Below are positions 16,130-25,106 of a DNA stretch of 64,000 bases, one piece after another (within the stretch, counting starts at the first letter, position 1; every line of letters begins with the position of its first letter). This DNA is from UBA6623 sp965217195. GTDB taxonomy: Bacteria; Acidobacteriota; Terriglobia; Bryobacterales; UBA6623. The notes below the pieces were generated by a model. That model did not search any database. It was not told the origin of the DNA and saw only the letters and a program-made list of their open reading frames with translations. Made by a program: the position numbers and the translations under genes. Where the stretch lies: NCBI GenBank assembly GCA_965217195.1, contig CBDCHL010000005.1:1240001-1304000 (forward strand). The letters are read 5' to 3'.

Positions 16130-16963
16130 ATGCTTCGCATCTTGCTTTTCTGCTTGGCAGCTGTGGTTGTGGCGGCACCCGCCTCTGCGCAGTTGACCGC
16201 CGCGAAAGACGCCCCGGTTGCGATGGGACACCATCACCTAAATGTCACCGACATAGAAGCGCACCGCGTCCTCTGGGGTCCGTTGCTGGGCGGCGAGTTG
16301 GTGAAACTGGGACCGATCGAGGGTTTCAAGTTCCCCAACGTCCTCGTTTTCTTGCGTGAAAAACAACCCACGAGCGGAAGCGTGGGAACGGCGGTCAACC
16401 ACATCGGTTTCCTGGTCAAGGACATCAAGGGGTCGATCGCAAAGCTGAAGGCGGGCGGAATCGAGGTCATCACCCGTCAAGCGGTAGCGGGCGCAACCGA
16501 AGACATCATTTTCAACGAGCGGACCGGCGTCTACATGGCCTACGTCCAGGCGCCCGACAAACTGAAAGTCGAGCTGATCGAAGATCGGTCATTGTCCACG
16601 CCGATCGCCAATCACCATATCCACTACTACACCGCCGATGTCGAGGGCTTGCAGGCATGGTACGCAAAGGTCTTCGGCGCGGTGCCCGGTACGCGCGGCC
16701 CGTTCAAGACGACTGACCTGCCGGGTGTCAACCTGACCTATTCCAAGGCCGAAAAGCCGGAAAAGCCAATCCGCGGCACCGTCCTCGATCACACTGGTTT
16801 CGAGATCAAGAACCTCAAAGCCTTCTGCGAGCGACTCGAAAAGATGGGCATTGTCTTCGATCGGCCTTACGAAGAAGTCCCGGCCCTCAAGCTGAACATA
16901 GCCTTCCTCACGGATCCCGCCGGCACTTACCTCGAATTGACCGAAGGCCTGGACCGCTTATAG
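16130..16963 (+). CDS. Exported two-domain VOC (glyoxalase/bleomycin-resistance fold) protein
   Basis: The ATG at 16130 with AAGGAG upstream begins a signal peptide (MLRILLFCLAAVVVAAPASAQ). Two VOC modules follow: residues about 30-150 (GHHHLNVTD ... VNHIGFLVKD ... KVELIED) and about 155-277 (NHHIHYYTADV ... LDHTGFEIKN ... GTYLELTEG). The His and Glu residues are placed like VOC metal ligands. Methylmalonyl-CoA epimerase belongs to the same superfamily and often neighbours the B12 subunit, but an exported protein is unlikely to be that enzyme. The 5' part was duplicated at 9844 together with its neighbour. Confidence 0.82.
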   Translation: MLRILLFCLAAVVVAAPASAQLTAAKDAPVAMGHHHLNVTDIEAHRVLWGPLLGGELVKLGPIEGFKFPNVLVFLREKQPTSGSVGTAVNHIGFLVKDIKGSIAKLKAGGIEVITRQAVAGATEDIIFNERTGVYMAYVQAPDKLKVELIEDRSLSTPIANHHIHYYTADVEGLQAWYAKVFGAVPGTRGPFKTTDLPGVNLTYSKAEKPEKPIRGTVLDHTGFEIKNLKAFCERLEKMGIVFDRPYEEVPALKLNIAFLTDPAGTYLELTEGLDRL

Positions 16964-16977
16964 GTCGCCGAGAGCGA

Positions 16978-17594
16978 GAACGTGGCGGACAAGCATTCTG
17001 ACTTCATCGACCGGGCGGCCGGCGTCATGACCGAAGCTCACGGCGAGCCGCCACCGCATTTCCGCAAAGGCCGGACGCCTTAACCCAGATGCACGCTTGC
17101 GACATCGCCGCCAAGACCCTCGAGTCCGAGGCGCTGCCGGAGGCCGGGGTCAGGCACCTTACAGGCCCCGGCCTCAACCAGACCAATTCGAGCAACGCAC
17201 CCGTTTCATGCGCGAGTGCTTGCGGGTCTTGCGCAAGCCCGGCGTGCTCTACATCGACCATCCCAACAGGGCCTTCCCGGTGGATTTCCAGCACTACACC
17301 GGCAACAGCGGCGCCCGGCCGCATTGGCCTTGGGAAGAATTCCTCCCCGATTTTCGTGAGCTCAAGGCGCTGCCGGCGGCCGCGGGCTGCGACGCGCGCT
17401 TGGAGGCGATCAGCCCCGCGGGACGCTTTCACTACAAGAATGTCGGGCGCAAGTGGTGGGGGCGGGTTTTCTCCGCGCCGTCTCGGGCGATGTTCTGGTT
17501 GATGGAGCGGACCATCTTTCAGCCGTTGAGCTCGACGGCGTTGAATCCATATTTAGTGGTTCGCGTTGAGGCGCGGGACCGGCTTCGGGGTTAA
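16978..17594 (+). pseudogene. Decayed class I SAM-dependent methyltransferase gene
   Basis: Pieces of one methyltransferase are spread over two frames. Around 17092 one frame reads ACDIAAKTLESEALPEAGV and HLTGPG, like the nucleotide-binding half of a methyltransferase; from about 17195 another frame reads RECLRVLRKPGVLYIDHPNR and continues to the end at 17594. Before that, 16978-17085 encodes ADKHSDFIDRAAG with a stop. The glycine-rich motif I is missing. Single-base shifts and an internal deletion are needed to join the parts, so no functional enzyme is likely. Confidence 0.65.
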
Positions 17595-17635
17595 TATCGG
17601 TCCGGCGCGCAAGCCCGGGCTTGCCGCGACGGTGT

Positions 17636-17851
17636 CTAGTGTCGCGCCGTCGATGTCTCGATCCCTAAGCTCACACCGTTGTGCCGCACACGTGCCTCAA
17701 TGTTCTGGGCCAGTGCCTCGGCCTCGATTTGACGCCCGCTGGTCAACAGGTCCCAGGCCTCCTCGACCTTGTCGCGTAAGGACGGATCAAGGGGAAGTTT
17801 CTGCAAGCGAAGGATCGTGTCCGCGAGGGAGTGGTTGGGGCGGTCGCTCAT
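17636..17851 (-). CDS. Small hypothetical protein (71 residues)
   Basis: An ATG at 17851 has GGAG five bases upstream. The product is hydrophilic and probably helical (LADTILRLQKLPLDPSLRDK, EEAWDLLTSGRQIEAEALAQ). No family recognised and no cysteine, membrane segment or known motif. It lies opposite to the surrounding pseudogenes and has a proper start, which favours a real gene, but it could be a chance frame. Confidence 0.45.
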   Translation of the reverse strand: MSDRPNHSLADTILRLQKLPLDPSLRDKVEEAWDLLTSGRQIEAEALAQNIEARVRHNGVSLGIETSTARH

Positions 17852-18079
17852 GGGGACTCCAGTCTAGCCGCTTACGCGTGGCGATGGAAGCGAAAACCTG
17901 CCATTACTCCGTGAAATCGATCAATTGTTTAAAACAACGGCAAACGCTTATGGAGCGCCCCCGTGAAGCGCCCTGTCCGATACCGGCGCATAAGTCCACG
18001 AATACACTGGAGCGGCGGACTGCCGGCTGCATCTTTACCGATGCACCGCACGGCTTACGGCGGGTGCGGGTTTTGGAGG

Positions 18080-18518
18080 CCGAGACGCACCATGCCTGGA
18101 TCGAGGATAAGCGCTATCTTAACCCCCAAGCCGGTGAGCGCGAATCCATGCGGGTTCTGCACTGTTCGACGCTTCTACTGGGTGTCCTCGGAACGGCGAC
18201 GGCCGTCGGATTGCACACTATACGCAAGAGGGAATCTTGCAGACCTGGTGGGGGTTCGAAGCGGTCCTGACCGGGACGATGTTTGGGTTGTTTCTGCTCG
18301 CGGCACTGTAGCGAAGAGCCGACAACTTCTCCGCGGCCCCGGCCGTCACGATCGGCAGCCTGGTTGTGCTGTGGGTCGCCTTCTCGCCGTACTTCGCGGA
18401 AGAATGGTCCTCCTGAAGAGTACGTTTCACCAATTTTAGGGCGGTCATCATGGGAACGCTGACAATCTTCCTGGTGGGAGTGAACCTCAGCGCCGGCAAA
18501 GCTCCGAAAGAGACGTGA
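18080..18518 (+). pseudogene. Remnant of sodium:solute symporter (SSS family) 3' region
   Basis: One frame gives YLNPQAGERESMRVLHCSTL and LGVLGTATAVGL, the segment after the cytosolic loop of SSS transporters. After a frameshift near 18225 comes WWGFEAVLTGTMFGLFLLAAL, a TAG at 18309, RRADNFSAAPAVTIGSLVVL, a TGA at 18414 and FRAVIMGTLTIFLVGVNLSA. These are the last membrane helices of the family in order. Two stops, a shift and absence of the first ten helices make it dead. Confidence 0.7.
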
Positions 18519-18996
18519 ACACAAGCCGGCATGGTTCGTCACGCCGCTTCCCAAAAACCAATGGCTGCGACGTAGAGCATGAATACCGAAAACACTACGG
18601 TCCTCGCCATGCCGGCATGTAGCAACAGCGACGGCCGTCGCGACCCGGCGACCGATCGCTTGTTGATCAGAATCCAGGCCCTTTCGTGGAACATTCCAGC
18701 GCGGGCAGGTGGCACACGGAGCCCGGCTACCCATGCACCCCAGCCCCTTCCGACCGGCCGGCGCCGCTGCCGCGAGGCGAGGTCCTCGACTTTGAAGGAG
18801 CCAAGAGCGGCCCACTTTGTCTCCTGCCGCATCCGCGTGCGGGGTTCATCGGCTGACCTCTGGTCACTTGGACGTATTACGCCCTAACCGTCTTTCTGGA
18901 TTTGAAATCGCGATAGCCCGAGCATCGCCTCTGGGTTGAGATTTGTCGGTCTTAAGTGGTACGCTCGGGCGCTGTGCTTGATCTTCCGGAGGTTGT

Positions 18997-19254
18997 ATGT
19001 CTGATGTTCTGGAGTTGTTGATTCAAGAGCGCGATCGCTTGGATCAGGCGATAGCGGTGTTGCAGGGAACTGGTCCTCGTGGTCGTCCAGCTGGGCGTCG
19101 CGGTCCTGGGCGGCCGCCGGGATCGGGGAAAAAGGCTGGTGCGAATAAGGCGCGGAAGCGGCGGGCGGTGTCGGCTGAGGCGCGGAAGCGGATGTCTGAG
19201 GCTCAGAAAAAGCGGTGAGCTGCGCAGAAGAAGGCGACCAAGAAGCCTTCCTAA
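18997..19254 (+). CDS. Small basic Gly-Arg-Pro-rich protein; TGA at a conserved Trp near its end
   Basis: The ATG at 18997 is preceded by GGAGG. The product starts with an acidic helix (VLELLIQERDRLDQAIAVLQ), then a basic AT-hook-like tract (GRPAGRRGPGRPPGSGKKAG), then AEARKRMSEAQKKR. The frame stops at TGA 19216-19218; related proteins, found mainly in Acidobacteriota, continue W-A-A-Q-K-K, and here the frame does continue AAQKKATKKPS to TAA 19252. So Trp (TGG) has become TGA, removing 12 residues. The truncated 73-residue protein may still work. DNA-binding is suggested by composition only. Confidence 0.65.
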
Positions 19255-19397
19255 TATCCGTCTCAGCCCAAACCTGCTTTCTTACGTTCGCTCCCGTCGA
19301 CCAGCGTCAGGTCGTCGCCGACGTCGACGTCGCTCCCGAGCTTTTCCGCATAGGTGGGCCCATCCGGACCGCCTATTATTGGTTGGCCAGACCTTAA

Positions 19398-19652
19398 ATG
19401 ACATCGGTCCCCAGGAAGCGGAAAGCTCGCATGGGCTCGTTGCCTGCTCGCTATTCATTCGCGCTTAATCCTCATGCGGCTGCTCGCTGCACGACGTGCC
19501 CCCGGTGTAAAGCGAAAACGCGAGTCCGTAAGATTCCGTTCGTCATTCACGCGGATGGAGCAGGGCTTGTGGTTCTCCGGAAGACATGCCGTCTGTGCGT
19601 CAACTGCGAGCTCGGCGCCCTTCGCCTGTACCTAAGCTCAAGCTGCGCTTGA
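19398..19652 (+). CDS. Zinc-ribbon-like small protein, C-terminus probably lost
   Basis: Reads RMGSLPARYSFALNPHAAAR followed by CTTCPRCKAKTRVRKIPFVI, HADGAGLVVL and KTCRLCVNCEL: four CxxC-type cysteine pairs that would hold one or two zinc ions. I recognise it as a widespread hypothetical family of about 90-170 residues. Its usual tail after the last cysteine pair (IAHQ...) is replaced here by unrelated residues to TGA 19652, so a frameshift near 19610 is likely. From 19655 to 19939 I see only degenerate sequence, possibly further decayed coding DNA (EDAVRFG segment). Confidence 0.5.
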   Translation: MTSVPRKRKARMGSLPARYSFALNPHAAARCTTCPRCKAKTRVRKIPFVIHADGAGLVVLRKTCRLCVNCELGALRLYLSSSCA

Positions 19653-19939
19653 CAACGAAGAGTCCGACGTTCTCGGAAATGAGACGTCCACTGCTGCAGG
19701 CGGGTGCTTCCGCCGAGTCGATAAACAGCCTGAAGAAGCTATTCGACGCTGAGGACGCCGTTCGTTTTGGCTCGCTTGCGTCGTGCTTGAGTGGAAGCGA
19801 AGTGCCGTTGAAAAACTCGTCGTCCAACTCGAAGCTGAGCTGCGCCCTTACCGTTCCCGGGAATCGTCGCCGGCTACGTACCGCGGGCCCGGCACGACTA
19901 CCAATCCGCGTGATCGAGTACTGACCGGAAGGACAAGCC

Positions 19940-21238
19940 ATGAGATGCATTTTGTGTACTTTCATTGTGGGGCTGGCATCCGCCTGGGCGCAGCCCGTGA
20001 TTCCCGATACTCCAGCCGGCCGCATCTTCCAGGACTGGTTCGAGACCTTCAACAGCGGCGACCCCGCCCTCCTCCGCGCCCACTACCAGAAGCATCAGCC
20101 CGGACAAACGGCCGAGCGCGACATCCAACTCCGGACGATGACCGGCGGTTTCGATCTTCTCGCCGTTGAGGAAAGTCAACCTCACCGCCTAGTCTTCCGC
20201 GTCAAGGAGCGACTTCGCGACACGACCGTCATCGGCGTCATCGCCATCGACGAAAAAGAGCCGACGCGTGTGACGCGCTTCTTAATCCGCGCCATCCCGC
20301 CTGGCTCGGGTACCCCGGACTTCAAAATCGACTCTGGGCTGCGTCAGCGAGTCATCGACGAGGCGATGAACAAACTCAACGAGCACTACGTTTTCCCTCA
20401 CATCGCCACAAGAATGGCCGAGGACGTCAGAGCCCGGCAGCAGCGCGGCGAGTACGCGTCCGTTACCGACGGCGATACGTTCGCCACGCTGCTCACCGGG
20501 CACTTCCGAGAAGTAAGTCACGACAAGCACCTCGGCGTCATGTTCAGCCCGGTCCCCATGCCGGAACCTCCAGCCAACCCAGCCCCCAACCCAGCTCGCG
20601 ACGAGCAACGCCGTAAGAGACTGGAGCAGGCAAACTGTGGCTTTGACAACGTGAAACGGCTTGCCGGCAACGTCGGCTACGTGAAGTTCAATATGTTCGC
20701 GGACCCGAAGATCTGCGGCCCGACGGTCGTCGCCGCGATGAACTTCCTCGCCCATGCGAGCGCGGTTATCGTCGACTTACGCGAGAACGGCGGAGGCGAC
20801 CCCGCTATGGTGGCCTTCATCTCTTCCTATCTGTTCTCTAAGCCGACTCACCTCAACGACCTTTGGACGCGCAAGGGCGACAAGACTCAGCAATTCTGGA
20901 CGCTCTCTCATGTCCCCGGCCAACGCCTGGATGACCAGCCTGTTTATGTGCTGACCTCGGGCCGCACATTCTCTGCCGCGGAAGAGTTCTCCTACAATCT
21001 GCAGCAACTGGAGAGGGCAACGATTGTAGGAGAGACCACCGGGGGCGGCGCACATCCGGTCAGGGGACAACGGATTGATGACCGTTTTTCGATCATGGTT
21101 CCGTATGCGAGAGCGATCAACCCGGTTTCTAAGACGAACTGGGAGGGGACGGGGGTAGAGCCTGATGTCGAGGTGCCCGCAGCTGAGGCATTGGAGACCG
21201 CGCACAGGCTCGCGAAAGAAAAACTGGGCGCGAAGTAA
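19940..21238 (+). CDS. Secreted S41-family (C-terminal processing type) peptidase
   Basis: A 432-residue protein with a signal peptide ending ASAWAQ. The first 130 residues form an accessory domain; the rest is an S41 core: VDLRENGGGDP, the catalytic serine region VLTSGRTFSAAEEFSY, the catalytic-lysine-side loop VGETTGGGAHP, and the end GTGVEPDVEVPA. There is no PDZ domain between the N-terminal part and the core, as in IRBP-like S41 members. This is the only clearly intact gene in the 17-22 kb graveyard. Physiological substrate unknown. Confidence 0.87.
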   Translation: MRCILCTFIVGLASAWAQPVIPDTPAGRIFQDWFETFNSGDPALLRAHYQKHQPGQTAERDIQLRTMTGGFDLLAVEESQPHRLVFRVKERLRDTTVIGVIAIDEKEPTRVTRFLIRAIPPGSGTPDFKIDSGLRQRVIDEAMNKLNEHYVFPHIATRMAEDVRARQQRGEYASVTDGDTFATLLTGHFREVSHDKHLGVMFSPVPMPEPPANPAPNPARDEQRRKRLEQANCGFDNVKRLAGNVGYVKFNMFADPKICGPTVVAAMNFLAHASAVIVDLRENGGGDPAMVAFISSYLFSKPTHLNDLWTRKGDKTQQFWTLSHVPGQRLDDQPVYVLTSGRTFSAAEEFSYNLQQLERATIVGETTGGGAHPVRGQRIDDRFSIMVPYARAINPVSKTNWEGTGVEPDVEVPAAEALETAHRLAKEKLGAK

Positions 21239-21528
21239 ATCGATGCCATCTTTGCCCGGCGTTTTGCCTAGCGAAGCCTCCCCGCCGAAAATGAGGCGAT
21301 TCTGCTCAAGGGACGCTTTGGCTGGCGCAGGATTAGGCAGTTTTGGGATCTCGAAGGTGTTGTGACAAGCCGTATGGCAACATATTTTCTTCAAAACAGG
21401 CTTCTGTTCACCCTGAGTGAGGTGCTTTTCCTATCACTTCCTCTGGTTCTTAAGAGCGCGGAGATCGGGGCTCGAATCGATCGTCAGGTACAACGTTACG
21501 CTCAACACACCGTTTTAATGGAGCTGTG

Positions 21529-21688
21529 GGAAAGTCGCGGACAGGAAGCTGTGAGCAAATTGATTTCGAGCGCTCGAATCGCCAGATTTTCCCGAATGCC
21601 GTATTGAATCAAAAGGACTTGCGGCATGGTGGAAACCGCAAAAACGACGGCTTTCAATTTACTCACAGCTTCCAGGCTACGACTTTCC
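21529..21688. repeat. 160-bp imperfect palindrome
   Basis: Arms 21529-21563 (GGAAAGTCGCGGACAGGAAG then CTGTGAGCAAATTGA) and 21654-21688 are inverted copies with about 30 of 35 bases matching; the inside also shows weaker symmetry (TTTTCCCGAATGCCG against TTTCCACCATGCCG). It lies immediately before the recombinase remnant. The preceding 21239-21528 has lower GC and an open frame (21362-21607) that I cannot assign. May be an end of a mobile element or a recombination site. Confidence 0.6.
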
Positions 21689-21708
21689 TAGGGGATCGGC
21701 GAAAACCC

Positions 21709-22086
21709 GGACGGAGGCCGAACCGCATCTGGGCGTTGGATCGGTTCAGTCGCGAGGGGGTTTTGGAAACGCTCAATTCCTACGGCGTCGAGTGGAAGAG
21801 GTTCACCGAGCAGTATCTCGACTCCGCGGGGATCTTCAAGGACGCCATCATCGGGGTCATGGCAACGCCGGCCAAACAGGAGAGGATCAAGATATCCGAA
21901 CGCACGCCGATGGGATTAAAGATCGCGCGGGCGATGGGGAAGCACATCGGCCGCCCACAGAAAGTCTTCGACCGCGCCGAGGCGGTAGCGATGCGAAGAC
22001 GAGGAGATTCTTTTGGCACGATAGCGAAGCAGTTCGGTATCAGTCGTACAACCGCTCTGCGGCTTGCGAGAGAGGCGGGGCTGTAG
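21709..22086 (+). pseudogene. Serine recombinase (resolvase/invertase) lacking its catalytic N-terminus
   Basis: From about 21715 the frame reads ALDRFSREGVLETLN, YGVEWKRFTEQYLDSAGIFK, PAKQERIKISERT, KHIGRPQKVFDR and a C-terminal helix-turn-helix GTIAKQFGISRTTALRLA, i.e. the second half of the resolvase domain plus the DNA-binding domain. The first 60 or so residues with the catalytic Ser are replaced by unrelated palindrome sequence, although the frame is open back to 21526. It ends 110 bp from the 3' end of tRNA-Arg. Confidence 0.75.
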
Positions 22087-22196
22087 GTCGCGACGTTGCT
22101 GCTCCAGCCGACGAATAGAGAGTCTTTCGGACCTCGGCATTGGCTTCCAATTCGGATACAACCACTGTCCAGTAGTCGTTATGTTATTGAAAACAA

Positions 22197-22273
22197 TGGC
22201 GCGCTCGGAGAGATTCGAACTCCCGACCTTCTGGTCCGTAGCCAGACGCTCTATCCAGCTGAGCTACGAGCGC
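22197..22273 (-). tRNA. tRNA-Arg (anticodon ACG)
   Basis: Read on the minus strand: 7-bp acceptor GCGCTCG/CGAGCGC, D arm GCTCAGCTGGATAGAGC, anticodon arm TCTGG-CTACGGA-CCAGA with ACG in the loop, 5-base variable loop AGGTC, T arm GGGAG-TTCGAAT-CTCTC, discriminator G and an encoded CCA. All stems pair perfectly. 77 bases including CCA. Confidence 0.96.
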
Positions 22274-22709
22274 GTGTGGAGGACTTGAATTCAATGCTAA
22301 CTGGGTCATGGGACCAAGTCAAACAACGCGGCCTCCCACAGCTTCAGAACCTTGCCAATCGGCGGCGCCAAGTTCCCGTGTTCGGGACCTCTTTCGTGGG
22401 TCTCCTCGCCGCCCCGAGCAGACAGCATGCCGGCCCGCTCTCTCCACGCGTGGAGGGGCTCTTCCGAAAATAGACTGGGCGTACGATGTGTTACTCACGG
22501 ACGCCAAAATCGCCGGGCAAGAGCGCTGACTCGAGAGAGGCCGAAACAAATTTTCATGGCGGTATCATGAATCCGCGGATTCATAGAACCGGACTCCTCC
22601 GAAATTAGCCTCGGAATCTCGTGCGGTAGTGGGACGGCGCCCTCTGAGAAACACGGACGTGCAATGCTCTCGCTTCACTCCTACCACCGCTCCGGTACAA
22701 TAGGCCCCG
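22274..22709. other. Gap without recognisable gene
   Basis: This stretch, upstream of the tRNA on its strand and upstream of the sulfatase on the other, must hold both promoters. No open frame here looks like a protein family, and I see no clear repeat beyond a short palindrome around ATGAATCCGCGGATTCAT at 22566-22583. Confidence 0.5.
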
Positions 22710-24239
22710 ATGCATCGACGTTCCTTTCTGCAATCGGCCGCTGGGGCGGCTTCGTCGGCCGCTTTAGGCGGACTTTCCTGCGGCGGCGAAGATCGTCCGC
22801 CTAACGTCGTTGTCTGCTTCACGGATCAGTTTCGAGCTTTTGAAACGGGCTGCTACGGACATCCGGTGGTCGATACGCCGCATATCGACAGATTGGCGGA
22901 AACGGGGTTCCGCTTCGAGGTGGGGGTGACCAACAGCCCCGTTTGCTCGCCGGCGCGCGCCAATCTGCTCAGTGGACAGTACGCCCGAACCGCGGCGGGT
23001 TCGATCGAAAACGTCGGTTCGATCGGCACCGAGCGCACACGCTTCCCCGATCCGACAATGCCCGAACTGTTTCGCGACGCCGGGTACGAGACGGCTCATA
23101 TCGGCAAATGGCATGTCCACGTCGATCCGTTCTTGCTCGGTTTCGACTACGCGTACTACCCAGTCGAGATCCCCCACCGCTACTACGGCCGCGCCATGCG
23201 CGAGGCCCGCCGAGAAGAAGGCCGACTGTCGACCGAAACCGGGGAAGAGCAAGTCGTCGAGGGTTTCATGCCGCAAGCCGCGAGCGACAAGATGCGGCGG
23301 TATATTCGCGAAAGCAAGGACCGGCCGTTCTTGCTGCATTATTGCGTGTCGTTGCCTCACATGCCGATCGGGCGCGGGAATGTTCCCGAGAAGTACGTCG
23401 GGCTTTATGATCGCGAGGACGTCATCTTGCGCGACAACGTCTTCCAAAACGGCCGCATGTCGCGTGACGAATGGTGGTTCAAGATCTACACGATTTGGGA
23501 TTACTATTGGCGCACGCGGGGCGGCGGCGGGGGCGATCTGGAATCGGACCAACTCCCCGATGGTTTCGACCTGCGGGACCTGCACGCGCTCTACTATGAC
23601 GCGGTCGTGTGCACCGACGATCTCGTTGGCGAGCTGATGGCGACGCTCGAGGAAAACGGCATCGCCGACAACACGATCGTCGTGCTTTCTTCCGATCACG
23701 GGGATCTGCTCGGCAGCCACGATGCCTACAACAAAGACCGCGTGTGGGAAGAGGCAATTCGCGTGCCGATGATCTACCGCTTTCCTAACGGCTGGGGCCG
23801 CGGCGAGACCAAGAAACAGGTGGCTTCGAATGTCGACATTCTGCCGACCGCGCTCGACGCCTGCGGCCTGCCGGTTCCAAGTCACATCCAGGGCCAAACC
23901 CTATTGCCGGTGATCCGCAGCGAGCGCGAGGCTCTCGATCGCGACTACGCGATGGTGGAAGTGAAGGGCTACACCTGCTGCGATTGGGTGTTGCCGCGAT
24001 CACAGATGGGCATCCGCACGCCGACCCACAAATACGGCATCGAGCTTGAGGACGACGAGCGGACCATCCGCGACGATCGTTGGCTGTTTCACGATCTTGG
24101 CAGCGACCCTTTTGAACTGGAGAATCTGGCGAAGGGTGACCAGCAGGCCGAGTTGGCCGCCGACTTGCGGCAGACCGTTGTCGACTGGCACAAGGATACG
24201 CCATGGATGCCCGTGCGTGACAATTTGCCCGGGCTGTAG
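22710..24239 (+). CDS. Exported formylglycine-dependent sulfatase
   Basis: A 509-residue sulfatase. The maturation motif C-x-P-x-R is CSPAR (Cys about 79 becomes formylglycine) followed by ANLLSGQY. Metal-ligand regions are VCFTDQFRAFETGCYG near the start and LSSDHGDLLGSHDAYNKD in the middle; HIGKWH is also conserved. The N-terminus MHRRSFLQSAAGAASSAA is a Tat-like signal, and GLSC could be a lipobox, anchoring the protein. The first Asp of the usual DDxR metal motif is TDQFR. Likely desulfates a polysaccharide; no anaerobic maturase or FGE lies nearby. Confidence 0.9.
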   Translation: MHRRSFLQSAAGAASSAALGGLSCGGEDRPPNVVVCFTDQFRAFETGCYGHPVVDTPHIDRLAETGFRFEVGVTNSPVCSPARANLLSGQYARTAAGSIENVGSIGTERTRFPDPTMPELFRDAGYETAHIGKWHVHVDPFLLGFDYAYYPVEIPHRYYGRAMREARREEGRLSTETGEEQVVEGFMPQAASDKMRRYIRESKDRPFLLHYCVSLPHMPIGRGNVPEKYVGLYDREDVILRDNVFQNGRMSRDEWWFKIYTIWDYYWRTRGGGGGDLESDQLPDGFDLRDLHALYYDAVVCTDDLVGELMATLEENGIADNTIVVLSSDHGDLLGSHDAYNKDRVWEEAIRVPMIYRFPNGWGRGETKKQVASNVDILPTALDACGLPVPSHIQGQTLLPVIRSEREALDRDYAMVEVKGYTCCDWVLPRSQMGIRTPTHKYGIELEDDERTIRDDRWLFHDLGSDPFELENLAKGDQQAELAADLRQTVVDWHKDTPWMPVRDNLPGL

Positions 24240-24335
24240 ACCGCGAAGCGGGTTTACCGGACGGTGTGCCGCCAAACCATTCCGCGATGGTAGTCTCTAA
24301 CTAAAGACGCGCGCGGCCTGCGCCCTTTCGATCGC

Positions 24336-25031
24336 ATGGGAACTCAAGCCCGGACGACGCCCGAATCGGTCTCCACGTCCGATCCGCTTCTCGACAAGTT
24401 TTGGGAGGCGGGCTTGGTGTTGATGGGGGACCGTGTTCGAGAGGAATACGCACTGAAGACGCCGATCTTCATCGATCTGCGTCACAAACTCTATGACGAC
24501 CTGCAGGTCCTATCCGAACTGGGACGCGCGCTCTACGAAAAACTGCTTGCAGTCGCGGAACAAGAGGGGCGCGGCGCGGCACCCCAGCAAGTCATCGGCA
24601 TACCGGATACCGCGACGCCCCTTGCTCTGGCTACCGCGCTTGCCTCCCAGTCCACATCACGGCCGGTCCGTTACGGACAGATGCGCAAGAAGCCGGCATT
24701 GTACCCGGGCGGACGGTCGGGTGGCAGCAGCTATATGGGAACCATCGATCCGGAACGCCAAATCACGCTGATCGACGACGTGATGGCGTCGGGAAAAACG
24801 AAGCGCTGGGCCATCGAGGAACTGCGGAAAGAAGACTTGGACGTAACGCGCATCCTAGTGGTCGTCGACCGAGAGCAAGGCGGCCGCGTGGACCTCGGCG
24901 AATCGGCTTGCCCGGTGCACAGCCTGTACACGATTACAGAATTGATCGAGTACTACGCCGAGAAGGGCCGAGTCGACGCCGCCACCGCCCGCGCGGCGCT
25001 GGATCACGTTCACTCCAAACGTTTCTCCTAA
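24336..25031 (+). CDS. Phosphoribosyltransferase, orotate-PRTase-like
   Basis: A 231-residue type I phosphoribosyltransferase with the PRPP-binding motif ITLIDDVMASGKTK (about residues 143-156) and, upstream, a QVIGIPDTATPLALA loop and RYGQMRKKP, where the Lys-Lys pair resembles OMP synthase. FIDLRHKL near residue 45 is also pyrE-like. The length fits orotate phosphoribosyltransferase, but a PyrE-like paralogue with another base as substrate is possible. No other pyrimidine gene is in the window. Confidence 0.72.
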   Translation: MGTQARTTPESVSTSDPLLDKFWEAGLVLMGDRVREEYALKTPIFIDLRHKLYDDLQVLSELGRALYEKLLAVAEQEGRGAAPQQVIGIPDTATPLALATALASQSTSRPVRYGQMRKKPALYPGGRSGGSSYMGTIDPERQITLIDDVMASGKTKRWAIEELRKEDLDVTRILVVVDREQGGRVDLGESACPVHSLYTITELIEYYAEKGRVDAATARAALDHVHSKRFS

Positions 25032-25106
25032 ATCCGAAAAGGTCGAGGTCGACGCCGGCATCCTTTACGCATCGCGCGGCTCATCTATCGCGGTATATTC
25101 GTCTGA

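Noticed and set aside
16130..16963. Methylmalonyl-CoA epimerase
   Set aside because: The neighbour B12 protein tempts this call, but a clear signal peptide and two VOC modules do not fit the cytosolic single-module epimerase.
18539..18832. 97-residue minus-strand ORF with a hydrophobic end
   Set aside because: No ribosome site, the hydrophobic stretch is short and the region is full of decayed genes; not supportable.
8890..19218. Alternative genetic code with TGA as Trp
   Set aside because: TGA ends many intact genes here (e.g. 11593, 26921, 54-57 kb genes), the DUF3179 TGA is at a Cys position, and HigA has TAG at its Trp.
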